Positions 52,208 to 64,000 of a stretch of DNA of 64,000 nucleotides are shown one piece after another; the stretch's first letter is position 1, and the number at the start of each line of letters is the position of its first letter. The position numbers were made by a program, and so were the translations under genes. A model generated the notes under the pieces. That model had not been told where the DNA came from and ran no database searches. It saw nothing but the letters and a program-made list of their open reading frames with translations. Source of the DNA: Chionis minor. Taxonomy: Eukaryota; Chordata; Aves; Charadriiformes; Chionididae. The DNA lies in the NCBI GenBank assembly GCA_013398295.1, contig VZSF01001520.1:626566-690565 (forward strand), written 5' to 3'.

Positions 52208-52239
52208 GCCACGCTTCTGGCAAGCCACGCTTCTGGCAA
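52208..52239. repeat. 16-base tandem duplication
   Basis: GCCACGCTTCTGGCAA is present twice back to back with no differences, which suggests a recent duplication. Confidence 0.85.
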
Positions 52240-55200
52240 GCAGGTAGTCGCAGCAAGAGGCATCGTCAGTCACGTTTTACTCTCGCCCCCAACTTCTCCA
52301 GCCTGCGTAGCCTGAGACAGTTTGCAATTTTGTGAGCCACGTGCATCCGCAGGGTAGCGACAATGCTGGGAAAAGCATTGCAAAGCATGGCAGGCTTCCT
52401 GCTGCAGGCAGTTCAGTGCCTGTGAGCTTTTTGGACAGTGTTGAAGCCAATGCTGCCCTGCAAAACATCTGTCTCAAGACTTGGCATCTCTGACCTCTTG
52501 GAGCAAAGCAGGCAAAGTTTCCTGCTATTCCCCGTCATGAGAGAGCTGCTCTTTAGCTGAGAATGCAGCAGTTTGAAATGGGGTGGTAAAGAGAGACAGA
52601 CTCTTTGCCGACGCCAGTGTAAATGGAATGGTTCCCTTTTCTGGTGCCTTGTTTCTTGTTGCTAGTTCTTTCAAAACTTTTCTTTCTAGAAGTAGGGTCT
52701 TATGGTCAGGTCATTGGAAACAAGCTACATCCCCTCTTGCTGTATTCTAGCAAATGTCTATGTTTCAAGTGCTTTCTGTGTTTCTTGGTATCTCCAGTGG
52801 GAACGCCTGATCATTTCATTCTCAAAGTCACGCAAAGCAGCGTGGCTTGGCAGGGTGCTGTGGCAATATTACTGTGCTGTACGGAATAGCACGTATCTGT
52901 GAAGCTGGTGCACAGGTTGCACAGATTTCACTAAACTTTTCCATTAGATTTCCAAGCCTAATTCTGAGAGCATCGCCTTGCCAGAGTTGTGCATGAACTC
53001 AGTGCCACAGTCCATGTCCTTTTTGACAGTGTTGTGCCCTTGGTTTCTTAGTGCAGGCCTCCAAGCATCATGCCTCTTGGTGCCTGGGATCTCTACTACT
53101 TGCATCTGTTACTGTCCTCTCCTTACCCCTGTCATTTTCTCATTTTATCCAGGAGACTTTGCTCTGTGTCTTTCTACCCGTGGTCTTTAGAAAAAGAGCA
53201 AATTGAAAATCTGGCTCCTGACTGTAGCTAATTTACACCCATCACTCAAAACACTAAACAGAAAGTGGGTAGGCGGAAGGAAGCGAGAGGTCGAGGTTTT
53301 TCCTGTTGCAGGTAACAAGGAAATAAAATGGGAAATTCAATACAAAGTTGTCTTCTTGCTGAGTCCCCACCAGCACCAAAGGCTGCAGGTGTTCATGGCT
53401 GCTTTTGTTTGTTGATTCATTCCCCTTAGGGTCAGGGTAAAGCTGGACTTGACGTCTTCATGATGGTGCAGAATAGGCTTTTACAGCAGAGACAGTTCAG
53501 AAAAGGGACTTCAAGCGATCTGGGTAAGACCAAGGTCTTTCCTGGTTAAAAGTGAATTGCTGTGTGCGTGTCATACTGATACAGAAGCTGGCTATTGAGG
53601 ACCTAGTGGAAATAAAGTTGTTATCACGTTCAGTTGAAGATCTTTACAATTTTCCAACCAAGTGACTGGACAGTTGTATATGCAAGGGTGTGTGAGTTGG
53701 AGTCATTTGTGTTGTCCTTCTGTTAAAATGGAAAAATCACTTAGCTGAAGCCTCATTACTCAGGGCTGTAAAACATACAAATATGAAGAAAGGCTGCAAA
53801 CTCCCTGCACATGGAAACTACCGTCATTCAATTGATTTAATAATTGAATTCATATTCAGTGTTGTTTACCGATACAGACGGTTTTATAATCTGTTTAGGA
53901 GTAGATGGCTTATTTAATATGCTAGACTCTGCTAAAGCACCACTTAGATAAGTGGAACTTTTATGGGAAGATTCTACTAAGAAAATAATAGGAAAAAATA
54001 TTCTTTCATGGTTTTTTTTTTCTCCATTGGGCTATCCCAAAAAGCTGGTTCTAAGAATAAGGATGACAGAGTCTTTTAGACCCCTCTTTAGGGCCGGAGA
54101 GTCCCAGGGCTCTGGAATGTCCGTTGTGAGGAAGGTTGGCACAGTGGTTTGTACGTTGCCTTTGCGCAGGGGAGGTATGGGAGCAGATTTGCTGCTCTGG
54201 TCCAGATCCTGCATACCCCCGTGTTGGAGAGTCCCTTGGTCTTTCTGGCCCTCAATTTGGCAATCAAGGAGGAAAAAACAAATCACTGAACTACAAGGAA
54301 AAAATGTAGATGAGTATAACATTCCGTTGTAACAAGCTGCCCAGGTCACTTAGAGAAAGAAAATGTTACTGTGACTCTGTTTTTCACCAACCCAACTTAA
54401 TAATATTAGTCTCTGCGTCACTAGGTAGATGATCTGTGTCGTACAAAAGAGTTTGGTACAGTATCAGTTGCTGTAATTTGCAAATTGCATAGCAAATACT
54501 TGTCTGTTAAGTGATCCAATACTAAACACTGCTGTTCCTGCTATCCTGAAAGGGCGACCGAGGCAGTGAGTTTGTAGTGTGGCCAGCGTCATGGAGACCT
54601 GCAAAAATCCTTCGAGGCAGCAAATTTAGCTGCTTAAGTGCATCCTGCTGATGTGAGGGGAGACCCAACCCCGCTCAAATCCTGGCTGCTGCCACATTTT
54701 AAGTGATGATACAGTAATAGTAAACCGTGAAGCTTTTTATTTTATTTTGAGAGGCACACTCACCCTTGTAGCACATAGTGTAAGTGCTTAGCGTAGTTAA
54801 TACTTGTCTGGTACAGTTTCCCAGTCCTAGTTCTGTTTAGGCTGGCTGGAATGTTTGCTTCTGTGGAATACATCTTCTTTTCTTTGTAAGTATTTTTAAA
54901 GACTTAATGAAAACAAACATTATCTATTTCTGGACCAAAATTTGAGCACAAAAATTTTGCACTTTCCTGCTACCGAAGAGAGTTTGTTTTTCCTTCAACA
55001 CTGTTCCCAGGGTAAAAGTTGTAGTTTTACCTCCAGCTATGTAAATGATTCTTCATCAATAAGTCTCAAGTGGAAATTCCCCTGTTCACAAATGGAAGTT
55101 TTACTCTGGTAACAGTAAAAAATAATAATTTTCTTTATGCCAAAGCCATCTCTCATTTTAGGAAAAAAAAGAAAAAAAAAATCCCTTCACATTCCTTTTC

Positions 55201-58200
55201 TCCTTGTTGTCATTGATGACTCATGCAATGGTCTTTGCTACTTATTTCTGACTCTTAAGTGATTTTTCAGGTGGCTGCTAAAAAATTCTTAAAGCATTTG
55301 TCACTGGCATCTGCCTCATTTTGTAATATGATACATATATTCTGGGTTTTATGCAGTGTATTTGTTTGAGTTCTGAATGTTGCTTAGTTTGGAATACACA
55401 CTTTAAACATCAAATAAAACTAAACAAACAAAACCCACCCAAATACAACAAACTCATGAGTTTGTGCAAAATATTTAGTGCAGGCAGGCACCTGCATCTG
55501 TCTGTCTTCAGTGTGCAGACAGCCACCCACACAAAAGTTTGCAAGATCCGGTCTTACTGGAAACAATTAATCAGGACCCCCCCAAAATTCCCAAACTGGA
55601 TGAAGGACTTTTTTTAAGCGCTGTGACTTTATCGCTGAGATCTAATTTTATATTTTTTGAGAACCCAACACATACGTGAACTTAAGCTGTACTTCTGAGT
55701 GTGGGAAGACTGGGTGCTGCTTTTCTTCTGGTAGCAAAGAAAAGGATTCAGAATCCCCTAACAGTAATTTCAAGATTAAATAGCGGGGTTTAGTTAAACG
55801 GGCAGTTACAACTCATAATGGAAATTTATGGTTTTATAGATCACTCACTTTCTGCAAAAAGAAGTACTCCCAAGAAATGGTATTGCAAAAAAATGAGAGG
55901 AGAGTTGTTTGTCCGTCCTGAAGAGCTCGCAGTTAGAAAAGGGATGCAGCTTCCATTCATTTGTATTTGATGTGCCTTGGTTTTGTATCAAAAAAATATC
56001 TTTAACAGAAGCGAGGTTTTGAGAGGCATTCCTTGTGTGTTGGGAAGATTCTATGTGTGTGTATGTAATTATATTTTGAAGTGATAAAGGAGTAAATGAT
56101 ACTTTGTGTTGAAACACTGATGCTTTGAACTTCTGTAGTACCACTAGTTAAAGACCTCAGATGACTTGTACAAACAGCAAAGCTTCACAAAATGCCCTGT
56201 GAAACACGGAAGTAATATTTATCTGCATTCTGCACGCAGAGAAACAGGTGAAACAACTTACTAAAGGCCACGGCATCAGTACCAATATGAGGAGTAGAAT
56301 GTGAGTACTTAATTCTTTCAAGGACGGAACCTGGAGTAAAGTTTTGGGTTTTCAGAGCAACGTGTAATTTTGGTGGGGGATTTTGTTGGTGTTGGTTTGG
56401 TTTTGGTGTGTTGGTTTTTTTTCCCCAAACCATTTTGTCTTATGTTTTTGTAGTCAGTAACTCAAATTGGATCCCTGACATAGCTGTAGCTTCACATATC
56501 TTGCAGAACTGGGTCAGTAGCATCTCCTCCCATCTAACATTTGACTAATACCTTCCACTCCGTTCTCTGGGATGTTGTTCCGCTTGCAACACCATCAATT
56601 AAGAGAACTTGCTTTTTCCTTAACGCAATACTTTGGCACAGGCAGAGGTTGTAACTTTGAAATTCTGATGAAGAAACAACCAAAGAGGTATGAAATTGAA
56701 GGCTCCTTGTTCATTTTGATAACCTCCTAAGGAGAACTGCCTCCAGGGATTTTTCTCCTTTAGAAGTCCTGTGGTGTTGGTGATGATCAAGATAGGAATC
56801 TCAGCTGCTTGCTGCAGCTGACTCAGGTCAGTTCTTGTTGCTTATTTTTCCTTTACAAACATTTATGGGGAAATCATGGAGGAATGCATTGTTCTCAAGT
56901 CTGTGATATCCTTCATTTAAATGCATAGTCACACAAATAAAACAGTATTTTTGTCTGTGCAAGGATGCCAAAGTACATGATTCTGGCCTCCAGCAAGAGA
57001 GCTGAGTGTCTTTGTCACCATTCTTCCTTCTCTCTGTCATTCGGGGGTCCCAGGCTTGACACTGTTTCAGAGGCTCTTTGAGCCAACAGGCTGCTCAGGT
57101 CCTTGAATCTCGCCCCCTAATAATTCACCATCAGCTCCTGTACAGCTTCTGGAAAGGTTTCGCTTAGTTAAGTTTTTTGTTTGAACGCGTCTCCATCAAA
57201 CGAAGAGAAAAATGCGCTGAGGCTTTGTCATGGTTTTCTTCCCTGAAATATCTCTTGTGACAATATCAACAAGCAAACTGTGGCCTTGCTCTTGAAAGAA
57301 AAACAATTCATATTACAACCACTGTGTGCTCAGCTGTCCCGAAGTCCAAGCTATGAAATAACTGCTGCATTTTTCTTCAGAGAAATATCCTCCTCCTGGG
57401 AAGGTTGCTTGAGCATAGATGAAGAATAGGAGAAAAACAACCCTGAAACAGATGCTGGTTAAGGATGTGTGCTTTGGGATGTGGCGAGTTAGCAGTGTGA
57501 GGCTGTGGTCAGCCCAGGGCAGCAGAGAGCTGGGTGCTCAGTGTCCCTGTAGCTGTGGTCCCCCCAGGCTAATGCAACCCATACTGGGTAAAGCTGGGAG
57601 ATGTGCCTGTGATCCTTTGGGTTGTGTTTTCCCAAATATCCTTGCCTGGTGTTGGTCCCCTGCCTTGTCCTTAGCAGAGGACGTGCTATTTTTGTGGGAC
57701 TTGAGCTGGAGAAAGTGGAACCTGAGATGTGTGATAGTGACCTCTTGAGAGAGGTGGTAGTTTTAGTCTTCGTTTTAAGAAGGTGTTGTGGTGAATTTCT
57801 CCTCTCAGTTTTATTCAACACAGTCTTTTGCTAGTTTCTGTTCTCTCCCGAGACCCATGTCAGGAGCTACTGCCCTGCAATCCTTGCGCTGCTGGCTGCA
57901 GCAAATCCACGTTTCCTGCCTGTGCTGCTCTGCCCAGGGAAATTGGTTTTGTGTCCTTACAGCCTTCTTCGTGCCCTTCTTCAGGCAGGAGCCAGCATTA
58001 TCATAGGAACTGTGGGATCGTCTTCCTTGTGGCTCTTTCCTGGGTGGTGGTTGTCCGTCATCTCTGTAAGTTTCCTCCAGTCATGGGTCCTAATGCCACT
58101 TGCTGTCCTTTGTCCAGTCACTTCCCAACCTCCTGGAATTATTCTGGACCTAATTGTTTTTCTAAGTCACCATTTTCCTCCAAGTTTATTCTTCTTTCTT

Positions 58201-61200
58201 CTTCTCCTCACTGAATATATAGGTGTCCTACAAATAAATTCACATTATCCTAATAAAACAAGCCTTTTCATGACAACTCCAGAGATCTAACCTGATTTTT
58301 CCACCATCCCCCTATGTAACTCTTGGCCAATTCATTTCTGTGCCTTGGTTTTCTTGCGTGTCAAGAGCAAAGGAGGAAAAGCTTGGGCTTACAGAGTTTA
58401 GAGTATATAGTATTTAAATTTTTAAAGCAGTATAAATGAGAATTTATGTATTCTGAATGTATTAACAATATTTACTATTTATTAGTAGTAGTGCCGTATT
58501 CCTATCAAACAGGAGTTTATGCCAAATTAGGTTGGTTGCTGTTGCACTCCCTATGATAGATCGGAGCCTAGTTTCCCTGGAATGAGTGTTTGCTTTGATA
58601 ATACTTCTGGCTAGCTGAGCAGTTTGTGTGTGTTATCTCTAATGTCCTACCATACTGCTGACTGCTGTATGAATAATCATGTGGGGCTTGACATGAAAAT
58701 TGTGAATTCATATCTGAATTTCCCCAACAAAGTTTAGGAGGGTTTGGATCTGCAGTTGGTTTAGATTAGTCAACACTTTCCTTAGAGCACTAGCACTGAT
58801 TCTTCAAAGTGATGGTCTAGTTTTCCCTTCCTCTTCTATGTTGTGTCCTACTTGAATAAACATCTGTAAAATACAGCAGTATGAAGCTGTTTACGAAGCT
58901 CATTGTAATTGACAGGGCTGTAGCAGCTCTGGCTATTTGAAGATGGAGGATTGGAAAGTCCAAAATATGAAAACGTGTACAGCAGTTGGAGGCTGCAAGG
59001 TGCAGTTAAAATACTTAGCACAATTTATCCTAATATCTTAACTTCCCTTCAGTGTGCGCATTGCTTGCTTGTAAGAGAGCCAAGGTGCCTCAAATAAATA
59101 TCTCTGTGTGTGTGTAAAGGAGTGTCAACAAAGAATGAAAAGCCTGTAGCAGTTGCAGCTAATTATGGTGTAGCAGAGAGACCCTTCGTGTAAGATGCAA
59201 AAAGAAACCGTGATCTTCAAATCTTGAAGTAGGGTTTGGTTTGGCCATAGGCATTTCTCAGTGAAAGATGTATCCTAGGGCCGTATTTAGAGATGAGCTC
59301 TGCTGCTCACCTCTGCAGTAGCTGGTGTAGATCAGTGTTGTACACTTCATGCGGCTGTGATCCTATTTCAGATCTCGGTGCCAAAAAAAACTCTTTTGAC
59401 TTTTAAATAAGAGCAAGTTGCCAGCCGTATTTGCAGACCAACTGCATAGCTGAAGCAAAAACGTGGTTTCCCGCCTGTTGGGTAGTGTTAACCACATGGA
59501 GCAAATAGTTTCAACTCTCCTAAAACTGCTCTGGCTTCCTGTTTGCTTTGTGGTGCAATTAAATGTGGTGAGTTTGGTGGGTTTTTTTAAGTTGTTTGTT
59601 TACCCCGTGCCCGGGTAAGTGGGGGAAAAGAGCGGCTACTTCTAGCCTTGTCTGCCAAAGCGGTGAGTACAGCTTCACGAGTGTTGCTATTCAGTAAAAT
59701 TGCCAATATCTATGTGGCTTGGGACCCAGGAGGGCAGGCATGGTGGTTTTCTCTCCAGGTGCCCCACTGGCAGTTGAAAGTGTTCTTGCCAAGCAATCCT
59801 GTAAATACGAAGGCACTGTGGTTACATTACTTGCCTGTTGTCACCCTCTTCCTCTTTCTTCCCTGGTTCCTTTTTCTTCCAAAAGCTGACCAGCTGTCTC
59901 ATCTAGGCGATGAGCGTTCGCTACGTTTCTCGTGCAGCAAATTGGTGTAGAGAAGGGATTTGGAAGTGAGGTGGTAGGAGCTGTACAGCCAGTGTTTCTA
60001 ACCGTGTCCATTGTGTAAAGGGATGCTGAGACGGGAAGCAGATGTGCAAGAATGGTGTACCTGGAGAGGTGAAGAGAGGAAGCAACCTGAAAAAAGATGT
60101 GAGGGTAAATGGCAAGAGGCGGAGCTATGAAGGACTGATAATTAAGACAAAGGGCTCAAAAAAGTTTTTGTTGACGACAAGGGGCATAAAAAGAAGTTAT
60201 TCATGTTAGTAGTCATTGTAACCGAGGTACAGCCAGAAGATGAAAAGAAAACTGCACTGTAGATAGGGCTTTAGTAAACAGACAGCAGCCCTTAGCACTA
60301 GCCGAGCACTGCAGGATTTTTATCCCCATCTGCAGGGAGTCTGCCCTCTTTCCTGTGAGCTCAGAGTGCTCCTTATCCTGCAAAGACTTGTACCCTGAGC
60401 CAGCAGTTGTGTGACGCAGAATGTCTGAAAACTCATCATCCCTTTCCTCCTGTCCATTTGTCATTGTGCTCTCTACAGTTTTCTGTTAACCCTGGGTAGT
60501 CCCAGTTCACGTCCTTTATATTGCAGCCTGAGAGAATATACCTTCTTGTTTTCAAGTGCATTTGTTTATGAATGGCAAATACTAATTTTTAAATGGAAAG
60601 TCATTTTGTGTCATCCAACAACTACGTCTGCATTAATTTTGGATACCAGTTCTTCTTCTTTTTCCTGATGCTTTAGCTTGGAGTCAAGCTGTAGCTGCAG
60701 CACTGTGCCCTATTTGTTATTATTGCAGGGCGCTTACTGGGCATGGAGCTGCCATGTTCCCGTGGCAGAGATCAGACCCTGCACTTATACAAAAGGTGAC
60801 CATTCCTCTCTCTTCTGCGCTCTCCCAGTGAGTCCTGCATAACACTTGAGCCACGCTGCGAAGGTCATGAACACCAGGCTGGGGTCTGCATCCTTCGCCA
60901 CGCGGGACAGGGCTGACCCCTAGCTCAGCAGGAGCGTGTGCTCATGTTTCTGGCAAATCCACCAGAGTAAGTGGCATGGAGCACGTGCCCGCCGCGTGGC
61001 AAGAGAAGTTAAGAGCTGAGAATCCAAAATTAACCTTTCAGAGTTTTAGGAACAACTCTGGGTAACTTTATGCCAGATTGGCGTGGCCTGGAGATGGCCT
61101 TTTTTAACCGGTGTACCGAATATTGGATGTGATGAAATAATGCCCCACGATGCCACTAGCCCTTCTTGCCAGTGTTTTCTTCAAACCCGTTAGCACTGTT

Positions 61201-62864
61201 TTGTTCTCAATAACAGAGGAAAAACAACCAACTGACCTTTCCCTTCTGTTCCGCCTGGAGGTCTTAGATCTTTAATCTAGCAGGTTGCAACTATTTTTCT
61301 GACTTTCAGTTGCTTTTTCCTGTTTTCTGTTGTCCGTTTCTCACAGGCCACGTGGGCAAATGTCCTCTAAGTGTTCAGTACAGTCCTATATGGGAAACTT
61401 GGAGATGATGAATAGAAAAGCTGTTGAAAAGGAAAAAAATAGCAGAACAGAAACCAGAATTCCTGTAAACAGTCTGTTAAAAATATCTTCAACACATGTC
61501 ATGGCCGATGATTTAAAATAGGCAGTTCTAAGCTTTAAAAGGTCACATTAAGACATGATAGTAGATTCAAATGGAGTTGAAGAACGAATCTTTCAACAGT
61601 CACATTTTGTACTGATGGTAAGCTATCTGTGTTGCCAACTAGTAATGTTCAGGGAAAATAATGAGTCAGATTGCAAGAATAATGAGCTTTTCTTGGATTA
61701 TAACATGGGGGAAAAAAGAACTTATATCTTAATCACATGCCTCCACCAGTAGAAGCTTTAGGAAACATGGTGATTCTGGGAGTCATAAAATTGCAGGACC
61801 AGCTGGGGCAATGCGCTAGTGCTAACTGTGTCCTGTACCAAGACTGTATGTTTACATGTGTGGGAGTGAAAGAATTAAAAGCATAAATCCAGGTTTACAG
61901 TCTCTTATTATTTGTGACCCAAAGTGTGGTGGGTACTTCTCGAGTGCAAGAGGAGATGTGTGAAGGAAAGACAGAGATTTTTCAAATGAGCAAATGGTCT
62001 TTGGGTATCTAATTGCTGCTCAAAATTTAATGAGACAGAGTGATTGTCTTTGAACACTGGAAACGTTTCTTATCTCCATCTGCTGCTTCTTTGGAACCGC
62101 TAATTTCCCGTGACGAGTCGGAGAGATGCTCTGCGCAGAAGAGCGATAGCAGCCCCGCTGACAAGTGGCCCTTGGGGCTCTGGTGGGATGATGCCCTTGC
62201 ACCGTGGTTTGGTGCCTGGGCAGGTTTCCCTGTGCAACAGGTCAGGCAAGGAAAAAAGGAAAAGAGTAGGCAGCCTGTATGTCCCGGGTATCCGGGATGT
62301 GACGGTGCGCTTGGTTCCTCTCTCCCCCAGCGTTCCTAGGTGCTGGTGAAACACCAGGCGTGTTCTGACCTATTGCTACTCGCTGCTTCCGTGGGCACCT
62401 CGCCTGCCCGGGCAGCATTTAGGTCCTGCCTTGCCCATTGTGTCCTACAGGCCATCCTTCCACTCCAGCGACAGTGGGGCTGTCACCTGGTGCTACCCGC
62501 AGTGTGTCAGGACGGTGGGAGCCATGTAAAGCTGTGGACACTTTCTGTGCTTGGCTGCCGCGATTGACTTCTCCTGGGGGGTGCTGCCTTCCCTGTTGTG
62601 CATCTCCTTGTGCACGGAGCTGCACAAACCAGTGCTCTCCCCATCACTGGTGTGCCGCACGCGGCTGGAGCGACCTGAGGGTGACTGCTGGGCGGTCCTG
62701 GATTGCCGGAGCACGAGGCAAGGTCCCTGCCACAGCGTCACTGGTGCGTGCTGCGCGACTGCAGCTGCAGTTACTGGGGCCCAGTGCAGGAGGGCTGGCG
62801 CAGGGCTGACCGGTGGCGCGCGATGCGCAGCTGGTGCCCGGTGCGGGTGAACTGGTGTGCAGGG

Positions 62865-63420
62865 TGTTACGGTTTGAAGAACCCATAACCATTTGGTGTC
62901 GTTTAGACAGTTATTCTATCCCCAGCGGGGACGGGGAATCGGGGCGAAAAACAGGGAAACTCCAGGGCTGAAATATAAATGGATTTAATAGAATAAGGCT
63001 AGATAATTAACGTTAATGACAATAAAGAACCACTGTTGATCCTGATACGAATATAAAATATACAAGGATTATACTCAGCCCGTTCTATCCATAGGAAGCT
63101 GTGGGCAGCCAGTGTCGGACACTGCCAGCGCTGTGGCTTCGGGAGGAAGGGAAGGGCTCAGGGCTCTGGCACTGGGGCGAGGAGTTCTCGGGATTGCAGC
63201 CATCATCGAAGAGAGAAACTCCTCAGCAAACTTTCCCATTTCTACTGACTGTGCCGTTCGTGTATGAAGTAACTGGGGCGGGTGCCCGGGTCTCGCTCTC
63301 CGCGTNGGGCAGCTTCCCCCCCCCGCCCCCCCCCCCCCCCCCCCGCCCAGCTGGAGAACTCCGAGACCTTGAGACCCACATGCCAGAGCCGGCTGTAAAG
63401 TAAATATTTTCACAAATTCA
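62865..63420 (-). mobile_element. Possible endogenous retroviral LTR remnant, reverse strand
   Basis: Read on the minus strand, the segment ends in CAAACCGTAACA (62865-62876), a CA-type LTR end. It has a poly(A) signal ATTAAA about 120 bases before that (62984-62989) and an A/T-rich TATA-like block about 65 bases further upstream (63051-63062). This is the order expected of U3-R-U5. The sequence also looks to me like a dispersed bird LTR, but that is memory and not a search. The left edge and target-site duplication were not found, so the boundary at 63420 is approximate. No intact viral gene is seen. Confidence 0.35.
63316..63348. repeat. Poly-C tract with two G interruptions
   Basis: About 33 bases, nearly all C, next to an isolated N at 63306. 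The length is likely unreliable. Confidence 0.85.
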
Positions 63421-63429
63421 GACACTGGA

Positions 63430-64000
63430 GTGTTCTAAACGTGCCGCTTTCCCCGGCAAGGCCGTACGGAAAAGTCAAATGAGCGAAAGGGAAACGCATC
63501 CCGCGCCGCGCGAAGCGGGGTCACCCGTGGGCCGCCCGCGGTTGCCGCTGCGTGGCCGCCGGCTGCGCGGCACTTTGCAGACGGTGCCCGACGCCGGGGC
63601 GCGGGCGGCCCCTTTGCAGACGGTGCCTGGGCGGGGCGGGGCCNGGCCGGGATGGGGACACCGGGGAGCGGGGGCAGCCGCAGCGGGGCCCCGCTGGAGG
63701 GGCGACCGCCTGCGCGCCCGCCGAGCCGCGGCCAGGGGAGGGGGGGAGGGATTCGCCTTGTCCTTGTCTGGCTCCTGCCTGCGTCGCCGCGCCGTTTGCG
63801 GCACCTCCGAATTATTCCTCGGGCTCCTCCGGCAAACTGCGTTCTTCCGAAAAAGCTGTATGGAAATGGCGCATTTTAGGAGTCGGTAACCTGCGGGCTG
63901 GTGGTGGGCTTGGCAGTCAGCCCCGACCGCTGTACCCCCCGCGGGAGATGCGCTGGCGGTAGCGCCCGGTTCCGAGGTGGGCGGGTGGCAGCGGCCTTTC
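63430..64000 (+). promoter_or_regulatory. CpG island at the right edge (continues out of window)
   Basis: Dense CpG and GC-rich sequence with an N at 63644. It contains a 16-base direct repeat (63573 and 63612) and a G-rich tract at 63733-63750. A donor-like AGTCG|GTAACC occurs near 63886. It could be another promoter of PIK3CD or of the next gene. Direction is not certain. Confidence 0.45.
63573..63627. repeat. 16-base direct repeat, 39-base period, in CpG island
   Basis: CTTTGCAGACGGTGCC occurs identically at 63573-63588 and 63612-63627; the intervening GC-rich bases differ. Confidence 0.85.

Larger units (their letters stand above)
39361..63420 (+). other. Region without recognised coding exons, probably a long PIK3CD 5' intron
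   Basis: About 24 kb read on both strands without a recognisable protein-coding exon, tRNA or CR1 copy; no sequence resembling the conserved start of the PIK3CD protein was seen. It holds GT-repeat tracts near 39364 and 41361, the decayed minisatellite at 41055, a GC-rich patch at 41.4-42.7 kb, hairpins at 44.05 and 45.2 kb, a T14G12 tract and the LTR-like segment at 62.9 kb, listed separately. Intronic status is inferred from synteny. Confidence 0.45.

Noticed and set aside
62438..63889. Overlapping 100-136 codon frames near the right edge
   Set aside because: GC-rich sequence opens several frames on both strands at once; none shows a family signature.

Overview
This window is vertebrate nuclear DNA, most likely from a bird. 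It has multi-exon genes with GT-AG introns, two 3' ends of CR1-type LINEs ending in the ATTCTATG microsatellite typical of birds, low repeat density, and assembly gaps in GC-rich CpG islands. The gene order matches human 1p36.22 (SLC25A33 - TMEM201 - PIK3CD). The species cannot be named from the sequence.

Layout, all genes on the + strand. (1) 1-2.5 kb: the last two coding exons and 3' UTR of SLC25A33, the mitochondrial pyrimidine nucleotide carrier. (2) 2.5-6.6 kb: intergenic, nothing recognised. (3) 6.6-7.5 kb: a CpG island with a 435-base gap, the likely TMEM201 promoter; its first coding exon is probably inside the gap. (4) 13.2-32.4 kb: ten consecutive coding exons of TMEM201 (Samp1/NET5), an inner nuclear membrane protein. 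All junctions are in phase and cover about 632 residues plus the missing exon 1. Reading through the donor after the sixth exon gives a short alternative C-terminus ending at 17940. (5) 32.4-36.6 kb: TMEM201 3' UTR, with a good poly(A) site at 36560. (6) 38.2-39.4 kb: a second gapped CpG island with a strong splice donor, a double E-box palindrome and a TATA box. By synteny this is the promoter and untranslated first exon of PIK3CD. (7) 39.4-64 kb: no coding exon recognised. This fits a long 5' intron of PIK3CD and holds a possible extra first exon near 42.6 kb, a CTCF-like site, an 81-base hairpin, a decayed minisatellite and, at 62.9-63.4 kb, a likely reverse-strand endogenous retroviral LTR next to a third CpG island.

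The genes are neighbours rather than a pathway: mitochondrial nucleotide import, nuclear envelope/cytoskeleton linkage and, by inference, leukocyte PI3K signalling. I found no clearly novel system. The best leads are the short TMEM201 isoform, the candidate alternative PIK3CD first exons, and the hairpin at 45.2 kb.
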